DNA from: Azonexaceae bacterium
GTDB lineage: Bacteria > Pseudomonadota > Gammaproteobacteria > Burkholderiales > Rhodocyclaceae
DNA length: 64,000 nucleotides
Direction of reading: 5' to 3'
NCBI GenBank assembly: GCA_013335535.1
Contig: JAAXVL010000016.1
Span: 1 to 64,000, forward strand
Shown: piece after piece, positions 9,019 through 17,119 of the stretch
Numbering within the stretch: position 1 is the stretch's first letter
How the letters are laid out: each line of letters opens with the position of its first letter
Position numbers and translations under genes: made by a program
The notes under the pieces: generated by a model
The model's database searches: none
Seen by the model: the letters and a program-made list of their open reading frames with translations, nothing else
What the model was told of the DNA's origin: nothing

Positions 9019-10371
9019 TCAGCGACCGCCATCACCGGACAGGGCGTCACCGCTGAAATAGGTGTCAGGGCGGCGCTTGGTGACCTTGTAGTATTCGCCA
9101 TTGAGCATCTGGACGACACTCATCGTGCCGGCCTGGATGTTGAATACAGCGACTGGCATGTTCACCACCGCAGGGATTGACGGTTCGACAAAAGGCGTGG
9201 TCATTGAGGTGCGCCACAGCTTGCCTTCGGTGTCGTAGCCATCCATCAGGACCAGGTGGTAGGTGTCCTCATCGAAATAGAACTTGCGCTTGGGGACAGC
9301 GTGGCGTTTGCCTTCGCCAACCGTTGCTTCCACTTCCCAGACGCGATGGAGCTCCCAGCGCAGCTTGTCCGGATTGAGGTGGTTCTTGGTGATGGCTTCT
9401 TCTGCCGAGGCAGCCAGAAGGCCGTTGGTGTTGTAGGGGATGTACATTTCCCGCTTGCCGACGATCTTCCAGTTGTAACGATCCGGATGGCCGAAGAAAC
9501 CCTTGACCTCGTCAAAGTAGTTGGCGCCGGAGGCGACGAAGTCAGGGGTGTCGTAGCCAACCGTCGGCGCGCGACGGACCCGACGTTGGCCGACAAGATA
9601 CTGCCAGGCACCGCGTGCGGTCTTCGGATTGACGCTGTCACGCAAAACGAGCGATTCGCCGACCTTGAACGGGGGGGCCGTCGTGATGAAGCGGGCCAGT
9701 GCGTATTCGCCGTTCCAGTTCTCGGCCGAGCCATCCTTGAAGTAATAGGGGAAGTTGAAGTTTTCGTCGTTACGCGTTGCCAGCGTGCGCGATCCATCGG
9801 AATTGACCACGACATTCTTGAACCCCATGTCGATGGACTCGGCTTCAATGCGCAGTAACCAGTTCCAGATCAGCTCGACCCCGGCCTTGGGGATCGGGAA
9901 CGGGATGCCGCCGTAGCAGCCCTCAATCGACAGGCCGCCATCCTTGATCTTGCAGTTGGCCGCATTTTTCAGGGTGTTGTCGTAGATCCAGTTCGGTGCG
10001 GCGGCGGTACGGTGGCTGGGGAAGACGTCGATCCGGAAGCTTTCAGGATACTTCTTCATCAGCGCCTGGACGCCGTCGCTCAGCTTGTCAGCATGCTGCC
10101 CCATGTTCTTGGCGGAAATCTGGACAAGCGGTTTTTCGCCGGCGAACAGTTCAACCGGTACGTCACCCAGTTTCTTGCCGGGCACCGGCTTGGTCCAACC
10201 GCCATCCCAAGCGGGAATTGAACCATCCTTGTTGCCGGCTTTTTCGCCACCCAGAGGCATCAGCGTGCTTTTCAGTTTGGCGGCCTCATCTGCTCCGACG
10301 GCGGCGTGGGCAAGGCTGCCACTCATCGCCGCGGCGACCAGCGTGGCTAAAACGGTGTATTTGATCTTCAT
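9019..10371 (-). CDS. DUF1329 periplasmic/outer-membrane protein
   Basis: 450 residues with a clear signal peptide (MKIKYTVLATLVAAAMSGSLAHA, shown here in part as KYTVLATLVAAAM; cleavage after AHA). The mature part matches the DUF1329 family pattern: a GSIPAWDGGW stretch near the N-terminus, GGIPFPIPK in the middle, and a C-terminal region rich in aromatic residues (WELHRVWEVEA, KRKFYFDEDTYH). The fold is thought to be LolA/LolB-like, fitting transfer of lipids or other hydrophobic compounds in the periplasm. It lies 21 bp after the DUF1302 gene; the two families occur as a pair in many proteobacteria. Function is inferred from that pairing. Confidence 0.88.
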   Translation of the reverse strand: MKIKYTVLATLVAAAMSGSLAHAAVGADEAAKLKSTLMPLGGEKAGNKDGSIPAWDGGWTKPVPGKKLGDVPVELFAGEKPLVQISAKNMGQHADKLSDGVQALMKKYPESFRIDVFPSHRTAAAPNWIYDNTLKNAANCKIKDGGLSIEGCYGGIPFPIPKAGVELIWNWLLRIEAESIDMGFKNVVVNSDGSRTLATRNDENFNFPYYFKDGSAENWNGEYALARFITTAPPFKVGESLVLRDSVNPKTARGAWQYLVGQRRVRRAPTVGYDTPDFVASGANYFDEVKGFFGHPDRYNWKIVGKREMYIPYNTNGLLAASAEEAITKNHLNPDKLRWELHRVWEVEATVGEGKRHAVPKRKFYFDEDTYHLVLMDGYDTEGKLWRTSMTTPFVEPSIPAVVNMPVAVFNIQAGTMSVVQMLNGEYYKVTKRRPDTYFSGDALSGDGGR

Positions 10372-10392
10372 AAAATGCTCCTGAAACTGTCT

Positions 10393-12051
10393 TTAGAAGG
10401 TGCGCTGCACGGTGAACGACACGTAGTCGCGGTCTGCGTAATAGTTCTTGTAGCTGGCGTAGGTGCCTGCCGCTACATTCACGGCAGGAGCCGGACCGGC
10501 GGGGCCAAAGTAGTGCACGATGTTCAGGCCGGCTTTCCAGGTTTTCTGGACATCGAAATTGAAGCCAACGCTGACATCACCGCCATGCTCAGGCGCCACC
10601 TGGAAGATTGCGGAGCGACCGCTCAGGCCATAACCGACCCCGATCGGTACCTGCAGGTCTACACCGGGCATGACCTGGAAGTACTCAGGCTGGAAGACGA
10701 AGCGGAATGCCGACGCGTCGCGGGTATGCGTTGAGTTGAGCGCAGGCAGATTGGTAACGCTATTGGTGGGGTTATGGGTGACATCGAGCAGCCGGTTGTA
10801 GGCAAATTCGCCAACGAAACTGGCGCCATGCCATAGCGGTGTTGCCGGCAGCAGGGTGATGGCTGACAGGTTCATGTGGAACGAATTGCCGCGGGCGTAC
10901 GGGGTATTCTTGTCGTTGTCGGCATTGGCCATGGTATTGATAAGCAGGTCGCCGACGACGCCCAGAGGGGTGTTGCGCCGCGTAGACATTTCGATCGCGA
11001 CATTGGTCTCGCCCAGTACTGTCGAGGCGCTGGCACCATACATTTCGATGTTTTTGGCGTACATCAGGTTGTAGGTATGGCTGTTCCAGTTCAGAACCGC
11101 CTGCGGTCCCTTGTCGTCATAGCGGGCTGCGTACAGGCCGTAGTCGACGTCGCCAACCTTGAACTTAAACTGGAGGCCGAACTGCCCAGTATCGCGGCCT
11201 TTCGCGTCGCCTGTGCGAAATGCCGGCCCATTCGGGGCAAGTAGCAAATCTGCTCCGTCACCGACAAAATCGGCCATGCTGAAATAGCTGCCTGCCGCCG
11301 GGAGTCGCATCGGCTTCCATTCATACTGCGTGTAGGCTGAAAGCGACATACCCGGGCTGATCTGCCAGCTGGCCGACACCTGGCCGACCGGCATGGCAAT
11401 TTCCTTGAATTGGGCGTTCGGCAACGAAAAAGCCTTAACCAGATCAACGGGGCCTTGCGCTGCAGCAATACCGTTGGCGCCGAGGAAAAGTGTTTCGCCG
11501 AAAAGTAGGGTGTGCTGACCGGCACGCACGGTCAGGTTTTGTTCGTCATTCAGTGCGAACTTGCCGAACACGAAGGCATCGGCAAATTCCGCGCGCTTGC
11601 CCATGAGATTTTGGGAGCTTTTGGTCGTCCGGTTGAGCGGGGCGCCGTTCAGTTGAAGCTGGTTGTTGGGAGCGGCTCCGTTGAAGTCGTTCGTGTCCTT
11701 GGCGTACTCGGCGTCGTACCAGGCTGCGCCAGATATCCGGAGACCAATGTTCTTGTATTTGACGTCGAGTTCGGAGAGAAGGTCGGCGCGGTTGTTGATC
11801 AGGCCCCTTTGGTGGCCCAGGTCGCCAAAATCGACGTTCGGATTGACCGAGGAAATGGCGACATTTTGATCCGGATTGTTAATACGGTAGGCAGCCGTAT
11901 ATTTCACCGTGTTGTCCCAGTTCACTTTCAGGTCGCTATTGCCCGTGTCGATGTTGAAAGCTTGTGCCGCCGGTATCGAGAAAATTGTCGCCACCGTCAC
12001 AGCCAGCATGGAAAGCCTGCACGGAGCACGCATATGGTCTTTTACGTTCAT
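10393..12051 (-). CDS. DUF1302 outer-membrane beta-barrel protein
   Basis: 552 residues from the ATG at 12051, which follows a strong GGAGGGG ribosome site. A start 54 bp further upstream is open but has no comparable site. A signal peptide (residues about 10-32, ending AAQA) precedes FNIDTGNSDLKVNWDNTVKY, an N-terminal strand motif of DUF1302. The rest alternates short amphipathic strands and ends YVSFTVQRTF with a terminal Phe, the outer-membrane barrel signature. It is likely a porin-like channel for hydrophobic substrates. It is the first gene of the leftward oxidation operon, so regulatory sites should lie between 12052 and about 12210. Confidence 0.88.
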   Translation of the reverse strand: MNVKDHMRAPCRLSMLAVTVATIFSIPAAQAFNIDTGNSDLKVNWDNTVKYTAAYRINNPDQNVAISSVNPNVDFGDLGHQRGLINNRADLLSELDVKYKNIGLRISGAAWYDAEYAKDTNDFNGAAPNNQLQLNGAPLNRTTKSSQNLMGKRAEFADAFVFGKFALNDEQNLTVRAGQHTLLFGETLFLGANGIAAAQGPVDLVKAFSLPNAQFKEIAMPVGQVSASWQISPGMSLSAYTQYEWKPMRLPAAGSYFSMADFVGDGADLLLAPNGPAFRTGDAKGRDTGQFGLQFKFKVGDVDYGLYAARYDDKGPQAVLNWNSHTYNLMYAKNIEMYGASASTVLGETNVAIEMSTRRNTPLGVVGDLLINTMANADNDKNTPYARGNSFHMNLSAITLLPATPLWHGASFVGEFAYNRLLDVTHNPTNSVTNLPALNSTHTRDASAFRFVFQPEYFQVMPGVDLQVPIGVGYGLSGRSAIFQVAPEHGGDVSVGFNFDVQKTWKAGLNIVHYFGPAGPAPAVNVAAGTYASYKNYYADRDYVSFTVQRTF

Positions 12052-12174
12052 TGAGTCCCCTCCAGTTACGTTTTCGATGGGCTGCTTTGCTTCTGAGAGC
12101 ATCACTCACAACCCCTGTACTGCGAGTTCCCATTTTTTACACCATTGCTGCTGGCGTCTTTACTGAGAGCGCAC

Positions 12175-12202
12175 AACCAATTTACTGTTAGTGCAATTGG
12201 TT
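12175..12202. promoter_or_regulatory. Inverted repeat upstream of the DUF1302 operon
   Basis: AACCAATT (12175-12182) and AATTGGTT (12195-12202) form a perfect 8-bp inverted repeat with a 12-bp spacer, centred about 137 bp upstream of the DUF1302 start. It could be an operator for one of the two AraC-type regulators or another protein. No convincing -35/-10 pair was seen. Confidence 0.45.
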
Positions 12203-12211
12203 ATGAATTTG

Positions 12212-12234
12212 AAAAATGGGCGCACAAGCGCCTT
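12212..12234 (-). terminator. Probable terminator after the first AraC-type gene
   Basis: On the minus strand GGCGC-TTGT-GCGCC forms a 5-bp GC hairpin followed by CA and five T residues (12216-12212). It lies about 67 bp beyond the stop of the AraC-type gene and separates it from the DUF1302 promoter region. Confidence 0.6.
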
Positions 12235-12299
12235 TCTGTTATGTAAAAAGCAGTACTTTTTGGGAGTTTTTGGGGCTTGGTCCAAACAGCAATTAGCTG

Positions 12300-13265
12300 T
12301 CAGGCGAGCTTAGTAGCGGCCGCCTGAAAGTCACGGGGGGATACCCCAAATCGCGACTTGAATGTGCGACAAAAATGAGCGTTGCTATTGAAGCCCCAGG
12401 CAAACGCCACTTTGGAAATACTGCCAATCCCTTCGCTGCGGGAAGTTAACTCATCTCTGCAACGCTCGAGACGAGCATTCCAGATGTAGCGGTCGAGTGT
12501 TACCCCTTCATCCTCAAAAATTCGATGCAGATAGCGCTTCGAACAGTTCAGTTCCTGGGCGATCATTTCGATCGAAAGTTCGGTGTTGACCAAGTGGCTG
12601 TGTATGAACTGCTTGACGCGGACTCTCATCACGTCGGGGTTGCAGCGCTGAAGATCGCTTTGGGTTTGACGGGTCGCCAGAGTAGAGACCAACAATGCCA
12701 TGGTTGTGTCGGCAAAGGTGCTTGCTGACGCATCGGGCAAGGTAGGTAACAGCAGAGAGAGAGAGCGCAGAAAGTTGGAAAACAGGGTTTGCATGCTCTC
12801 TAGTTCAGGGTGACCAGAGAGCGGACACTGAACCTCTCCCAACTTAAAAGTACGCAAAGGATGACGCGGGATGAGGAGAACGAGTACTTCCATCGACTCC
12901 CGGTTGGAAATGGCGTAGCTCAGGCGAGGATCGTAGATGGTCCATTCTCCCGAGGTCAGAACTATCGATTTGTTGCACTGTTCGACAACACTGGACCCCT
13001 TGACCTGCAATACCAGCTTGTAGAAATCGGCGACAGGACTGTCCAAAGTGGCCGGCTTGCTCCACACGCGATGAGCAGGGCCAATGACCCGAAAAATCTT
13101 GAGACTATCCATCTGATAAGCGACCAGACGTGCATCGAAATCATCGTTGTCGGTGCTATCAAATTTCGCGTCGAGGTTGCCGAAAAACGAGGCTGTCGTA
13201 TTGGCCCAGAAGGCTTGCCGGGACTCGACTGGCTGGGACATCGTTGAGAATTCTCTGCTGAGCAT
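12300..13265 (-). CDS. AraC-family transcriptional regulator
   Basis: 321 residues. Residues about 1-200 form an AraC_binding_2-like (FeaR/AlkS-type) sensing domain. The C-terminal 100 residues hold two helix-turn-helix motifs: IEMIAQELNCSKRYLHRIF and, near the end, ISKVAFAWGFNSNAHFCRTF followed by FGVSPRDFQ. It starts with ATG after AGGAGA. Its position just upstream of the DUF1302-alcohol dehydrogenase operon, same direction, and the family's common role as effector-activated activators make it the likely regulator of that operon. The effector is unknown. Confidence 0.92.
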   Translation of the reverse strand: MLSREFSTMSQPVESRQAFWANTTASFFGNLDAKFDSTDNDDFDARLVAYQMDSLKIFRVIGPAHRVWSKPATLDSPVADFYKLVLQVKGSSVVEQCNKSIVLTSGEWTIYDPRLSYAISNRESMEVLVLLIPRHPLRTFKLGEVQCPLSGHPELESMQTLFSNFLRSLSLLLPTLPDASASTFADTTMALLVSTLATRQTQSDLQRCNPDVMRVRVKQFIHSHLVNTELSIEMIAQELNCSKRYLHRIFEDEGVTLDRYIWNARLERCRDELTSRSEGIGSISKVAFAWGFNSNAHFCRTFKSRFGVSPRDFQAAATKLA

Positions 13266-13408
13266 TTTTGTCTCCTGTTCCCCTTAACGGGGTCTTCTAG
13301 GGAAAGTTTTCAGCAAAGTGTATTCATTCAACAGCGTTAGGGTGTAGCCTCGATTTGACACCATAATTGACTGAAATGGACATCGCGTATGCGAAGGTGG
13401 TCCACGGT

Positions 13409-14383
13409 CTAAAGGGTATGCAAAGCGCGTTTGGTTGCGGGCGGCAACCCGTAATGCTGACGGTATACCCTCGAGAAATGGGCCGCGCTGGAGAAGCACC
13501 AGCGATAAGCTATTTCAGCCACCTGAACATGCCGCATAGCCGGATTCATCAAGTCTTCGTTTGCCCTTTCCAGACGGCGGCGCCAGATTAAGCGAGAAAC
13601 GGAAGTCCCCTCGTGTTCGAATATTCGGTTGAGCTGCCTGGCTGACAGCCCTATCGCCTTGGCCACAAAGTCGCAGTCTAGGACGTGAGCATCGAGATTT
13701 TTTTCAATTAATGCCTTGGCCTGAAGTACAACGTACATTTGCGAGCGTGTAACGTTGCTACCTTGCGCCGAAGCCCCGACTAACGAGATAAGCAGGTTGA
13801 GTAGAAGATTACCTGTATCTGCTTTTAATGGATTCGACGAATCGGTTTTTAGTCTTCTCGTAATATCCAGAACCCCCGATAACGCCAAGCGTCCGTATCC
13901 AAGATTTTGGCTAACTTTTCCAGGGCCCACGGTCCGGAAATCGGGGCACCGGGACAGCATAGTGTCGATCGGTATGTCAAAGATAAGTGTGTGAATGTCA
14001 GAGGTATTACCATGCACATAGGGAGTTGAGGTGGCGTAGTAAAAAATATCGCCAGCCTCCACGGGCATGCACTCCCCGCCCTGAAGAATGTGGGTTGCAC
14101 CTTCCAACTGAAGGCAAATAAAAGCAGAGTCTTTTTCGTAGCTTCGAATTCGTTGCGAATCGCGCTCTACAACGTGACGATTTCCTATAAGTTCAGCCAT
14201 CCCAATTTCGCCTAGATGGCTAAAGTTCAGAGATACATTCAGTCCTGTAATATCGGTTGCAGTGCAGTCGATCCCAATCAAGGTCTTGCTGACATGGTCT
14301 CGCCAATAGCTAGTACGGAAGCCTAGCGGCAGATCATGAGTACTTAAGGTGCAATCACCGTCGAAGATGCGTTTTTTGTTCAT
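13409..14383 (-). CDS. Second AraC-family transcriptional regulator
   Basis: 324 residues with the same architecture as the gene downstream: an N-terminal AraC_binding_2-like domain (with GDIFYYATSTPYVHGN) and a C-terminal pair of helix-turn-helix motifs (VAKAIGLSARQLNRIFEHEG and VAEIAYRWCFSSAAHFSRVY). The canonical final PSxxR region is altered to LPPATKRALHTL. A GGAGG ribosome site precedes the ATG at 14383. The two regulators are only distantly alike, so this is not a recent duplication. It may share control of the alcohol-oxidation operon or regulate from the palindromes in the adjacent 370-bp gap. Confidence 0.9.
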   Translation of the reverse strand: MNKKRIFDGDCTLSTHDLPLGFRTSYWRDHVSKTLIGIDCTATDITGLNVSLNFSHLGEIGMAELIGNRHVVERDSQRIRSYEKDSAFICLQLEGATHILQGGECMPVEAGDIFYYATSTPYVHGNTSDIHTLIFDIPIDTMLSRCPDFRTVGPGKVSQNLGYGRLALSGVLDITRRLKTDSSNPLKADTGNLLLNLLISLVGASAQGSNVTRSQMYVVLQAKALIEKNLDAHVLDCDFVAKAIGLSARQLNRIFEHEGTSVSRLIWRRRLERANEDLMNPAMRHVQVAEIAYRWCFSSAAHFSRVYRQHYGLPPATKRALHTL

Positions 14384-14468
14384 TTCATACCTCCGTGTCT
14401 CTGCGGAAGGGTCTGCTTTATTTCTCGCTCACAGATGCCGAATTGGTCATGGAGCGATTGAACTATTT

Positions 14469-14482
14469 GCTAATATATTAGC
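14469..14482. promoter_or_regulatory. Palindrome GCTAATATATTAGC
   Basis: A perfect 14-bp palindrome 86-99 bp upstream of the second AraC-type gene's start codon. Candidate operator; no known consensus recognised. Confidence 0.4.
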
Positions 14483-14514
14483 GTAGTCAACGAATAAAGT
14501 AACAGCATGTATGA

Positions 14515-14529
14515 CTCAATCGAATTGAG
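14515..14529. promoter_or_regulatory. Palindrome CTCAAT-cga-ATTGAG
   Basis: A 15-bp inverted repeat with a 3-bp centre, about 45 bp from the palindrome at 14469-14482 and in the same intergenic gap. Candidate regulator-binding site. Confidence 0.4.
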
Positions 14530-14634
14530 GACTAAAGCTGCAGGCAATTTCGCTATCCGGAATTATTTCACCCGCAATAAGCAGCACCTCGGCCTAAGCG
14601 GGCATTGAGAACCGTAAACTGGTACGTCCGCAAT

Positions 14635-14655
14635 TGACTGACCGAAGACCAGTCA
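14635..14655. promoter_or_regulatory. Inverted repeat TGACTG-N9-CAGTCA
   Basis: Perfect 6-bp arms with a 9-bp spacer, about 100 bp past the end of the small ORF on the right (14754-14912). Candidate operator or weak transcript end; no T-run follows. Confidence 0.35.
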
Positions 14656-14753
14656 TTCGTGTGCACGAGAAAAGTGCTCAATATCCGCCGTTTCGAGAAT
14701 CCGGGATTCTGTAGATAGTTTGGCAAAATTCAACATCCCCCGCCCCCATCTCT

Positions 14754-14912
14754 TCAGTCGTTAGAATCGAATTTGGCGCGAGGCGATGCGCCCTGGGCAT
14801 TTGCCTCCATACCCGACAACAGAAGGCCACCAAGGAACAAGGTGGAGATAATCCTTTTGGGGAGCGGCATAGATCGCCGCTTTGCGCCGTTGCTTGTGTT
14901 GAATATTTGCAT
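14754..14912 (-). CDS. Short signal-peptide ORF, possibly a truncated gene
   Basis: 52 codons from ATG at 14912 to TGA. The product has a basic start (NGAKRRSMPLPKR), a hydrophobic core (IISTLFLGGLLLSG) and a likely cleavage site (EANAQG-A), leaving only about 14 mature residues (ending AKFDSND). That looks like the 5' end of an exported-protein gene whose body has been lost, or a very small secreted peptide. It follows the exported hydrolase gene (14928-15983) in the same direction with 15 bp between. An inner Met (residue 15, MPLPKR) may be the real start. Low certainty that it is expressed. Confidence 0.4.
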   Translation of the reverse strand: MQIFNTSNGAKRRSMPLPKRIISTLFLGGLLLSGMEANAQGASPRAKFDSND

Positions 14913-14927
14913 AGTCAGCGTTCCCAT

Positions 14928-15983
14928 TCAGAGTGTTTTGCCGTAGAACTGGGTCAGCTTCTCCACTGCCAGGTTCACATACTTAGGCACCCAATAGGTT
15001 TCGATATGGGTAGCGCCTTCGATCTTGAACAGCTCCTTGTTCTTCGTGCCAGTCGCCTTGGCGAAAGCATCCTCGGTCATGTACAAGCTGTCGGCATTCT
15101 CGCCCGCAATCATCAGCAATGGCTGCTGGATTAGTTCAATCTCGTTGGTCGCGTCGAACCGCACCAGATCGAGCAAGCTGCTCGTGGTGTACTTGAAAGT
15201 CGAATTAGGGTGAGCGTGCGTTTTCCAGTAATACGCATAACCCTGCCGATACAGATCGAATGGCAACTTGGCGATCTGTTCATCCGACAGATTGGCATCA
15301 CCCGAATAGAGCACTTCTCCGCCGGCCGATTCCTGGGCACGAGCTGCCGAAGCCTGCTGCAAGCGCTGCTGAATCGTGTCTAGTTGCGAATCGACGTAGC
15401 CATTGCGACGCACTCGTCCGGAATTAAACATGCTTACTGTCGCAATGGACTTGAAACGCTTGTCGGTTTTTGCTGCGGCCAGCGAATAGCCACCTCCGCC
15501 ACAAATGCCGAGCAGGCCCAGATGGGTGGTATCAACGCCAGCGTACTGGCTGATGAAGTCGGCCATGCCGTGGATGTCTTCAATGCGATGAGAAGGCTTG
15601 TCCACATTGCGTGGCATACCGCCGCTGGCTCCTTGATAAGCAGCATCCGCCGTAATAGTGATATAGCCTTGCTCGGCCAGACGCTGGGCATACAAACCAG
15701 CGACTTGTTCCTTCACGCCACCATTCGGATGGGCCACCACAATCGTTGGGTATTTCTTGTGGGAGTCGTAGTTCGCCGGGGTGTAGACGTTGGCGGAAAT
15801 ATCGAGACCGTCCAGCTTGTATTTCACGGGGTGAATATTGACTTTGCCTTTGACATTTTCGGTAATCGCGCCGTCGTAGACCAGCGTGAACGGATTTTGT
15901 TTGTAGTCTGCAGCCATGGTGACTCCCGATAAAGTGCTGATGATTGCGCTGAATAATGCTGCTTTAATAAATTTCGATTTCAC
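14928..15983 (-). CDS. Exported alpha/beta hydrolase with a Cys nucleophile-elbow
   Basis: 351 residues with a GTG start at 15983, eight bases after GGAG. The signal peptide (to about residue 24, ending VTMA-ADY) precedes an alpha/beta-hydrolase domain. The nucleophile elbow reads LLGICGGGGY, so Cys replaces the usual Ser, as in dienelactone hydrolases and YcjY-like proteins. The likely acid is in MIAGENADS and the histidine in EGATHIETYW. A role in hydrolysing esters or lactones in the periplasm is inferred. It is the last full gene of the leftward cluster under the LysR-flanked locus; 35 bp separate it from the next hydrolase upstream. Confidence 0.85.
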   Translation of the reverse strand: MKSKFIKAALFSAIISTLSGVTMAADYKQNPFTLVYDGAITENVKGKVNIHPVKYKLDGLDISANVYTPANYDSHKKYPTIVVAHPNGGVKEQVAGLYAQRLAEQGYITITADAAYQGASGGMPRNVDKPSHRIEDIHGMADFISQYAGVDTTHLGLLGICGGGGYSLAAAKTDKRFKSIATVSMFNSGRVRRNGYVDSQLDTIQQRLQQASAARAQESAGGEVLYSGDANLSDEQIAKLPFDLYRQGYAYYWKTHAHPNSTFKYTTSSLLDLVRFDATNEIELIQQPLLMIAGENADSLYMTEDAFAKATGTKNKELFKIEGATHIETYWVPKYVNLAVEKLTQFYGKTL

Positions 15984-16018
15984 AGTAAATCTCCAGAAAG
16001 CTTGAGTTGATATCCGAA

Positions 16019-17101
16019 TTAGTCCAGATGTTTTTCGGCGAGGAATTGCGACATCAGGTCAGCGATCTGGGCATTGTTGAGATCGGAAAACGGGAAGTGT
16101 GTGTTGCCTTTAATGCCGATCTCCGGCAGATGGACAAGCTTCGCATCTCCACCATGACGATTGATCGCTTCTACCCATTGCCTCGCCATGACAAGACGTA
16201 CGCGCCAGCCATCTTGGCCGGGATTGGCAACCGGCTCTTTGAGGATGAAATCCCCGTAGTAGATGACGATGGGGATGCGGGTCAGCTTCATGAACTCAGC
16301 CAGCGGAATACTGGTACCTTCCAAAAGGCCTGCGACACTGGGCATCGCAGCCGGCACTTCCCCTTCCGGGAAAACAAAGCCGCTACCAGGTTCGTAGGAG
16401 ACGATGGCGCGGATGCGCGGATTCTTCATGGCGGCCAGCCAACCCATACCGCCACTGTGCGAGTGGGTCACCAGAATGCCGGCGCCAATCTTGTCGAACA
16501 AGGCCGATACGGCGTTACTGGTCAGGTTGGTGTCGATCGGGCCGGTGTCCGGTGTCATGGCCCGAAAATACTGCTCCAGCGCCTCCGGCGAGCCGGAGAA
16601 TTGCACGCCTGGGAAGTAGTTCGGCCAGATACCGACCCGGAAGGTATCAAACCAGCGCTGGTCATCCGGCGTCGCGCTGATTGTCCCGGCTACGCTGCTG
16701 CGCCCTGCAGAACCACGACGGGGCTGATCGAGCACGTACGTGGCGAAACCACGGCGCAGAAAGATGTTCTGGTAGCCCTCGCGGCCATCCGGTGTCGATT
16801 CCCAGGTTTTGGTGGATTGGCCGAAGCCATGCCACATCACCAGGGGTAATTTGCGGGACTTGACCGGGACTTGGTAAAACACGCGGGCATGGTCGCCATG
16901 GAGCGTCTGGCCACCGGAACCCGGATTGAGCGGGTCGTAGCTACCGGGGCTCTGCACGACCGTTCCACCCACCGCGAAACTGCCTTGTTCCTGGATCACC
17001 AAGGGTGCAACAGGTTTCTGTGGGGCAGCTACTGAGAGCCCGGCCGAGAACAGCATGCAGCCGGCCAAGGTGAGCACGGTCTTGCGCAAGTTTGAACTCA
17101 T
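16019..17101 (-). CDS. Exported alpha/beta hydrolase, esterase-713-like
   Basis: 360 residues, signal peptide to about residue 25 (GLSVAAP), starting at ATG after AAGGAGA. The QGSFAVGGTV segment near residue 40, VMWHGFGQSTKTWE oxyanion region, nucleophile elbow THSHSGG and a late His in KGNTHFPFSD match the bacterial esterase-713 family of alpha/beta hydrolases. That group is periplasmic and of largely unknown substrate. It follows the cupin-decarboxylase gene with 18 bp spacing, in one apparent operon. Confidence 0.85.
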   Translation of the reverse strand: MSSNLRKTVLTLAGCMLFSAGLSVAAPQKPVAPLVIQEQGSFAVGGTVVQSPGSYDPLNPGSGGQTLHGDHARVFYQVPVKSRKLPLVMWHGFGQSTKTWESTPDGREGYQNIFLRRGFATYVLDQPRRGSAGRSSVAGTISATPDDQRWFDTFRVGIWPNYFPGVQFSGSPEALEQYFRAMTPDTGPIDTNLTSNAVSALFDKIGAGILVTHSHSGGMGWLAAMKNPRIRAIVSYEPGSGFVFPEGEVPAAMPSVAGLLEGTSIPLAEFMKLTRIPIVIYYGDFILKEPVANPGQDGWRVRLVMARQWVEAINRHGGDAKLVHLPEIGIKGNTHFPFSDLNNAQIADLMSQFLAEKHLD

Positions 17102-17119
17102 GATTGAAATCTCCTTCGG

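Larger units (their letters stand above)
14384..14753. other. 370-bp non-coding gap with three palindromes
   Basis: I see no convincing gene here. The stretch is AT-richer than its surroundings and holds three perfect inverted repeats, annotated separately at 14469-14482, 14515-14529 and 14635-14655. It should contain the promoter of the second AraC-type gene, which reads leftward. Confidence 0.6.
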
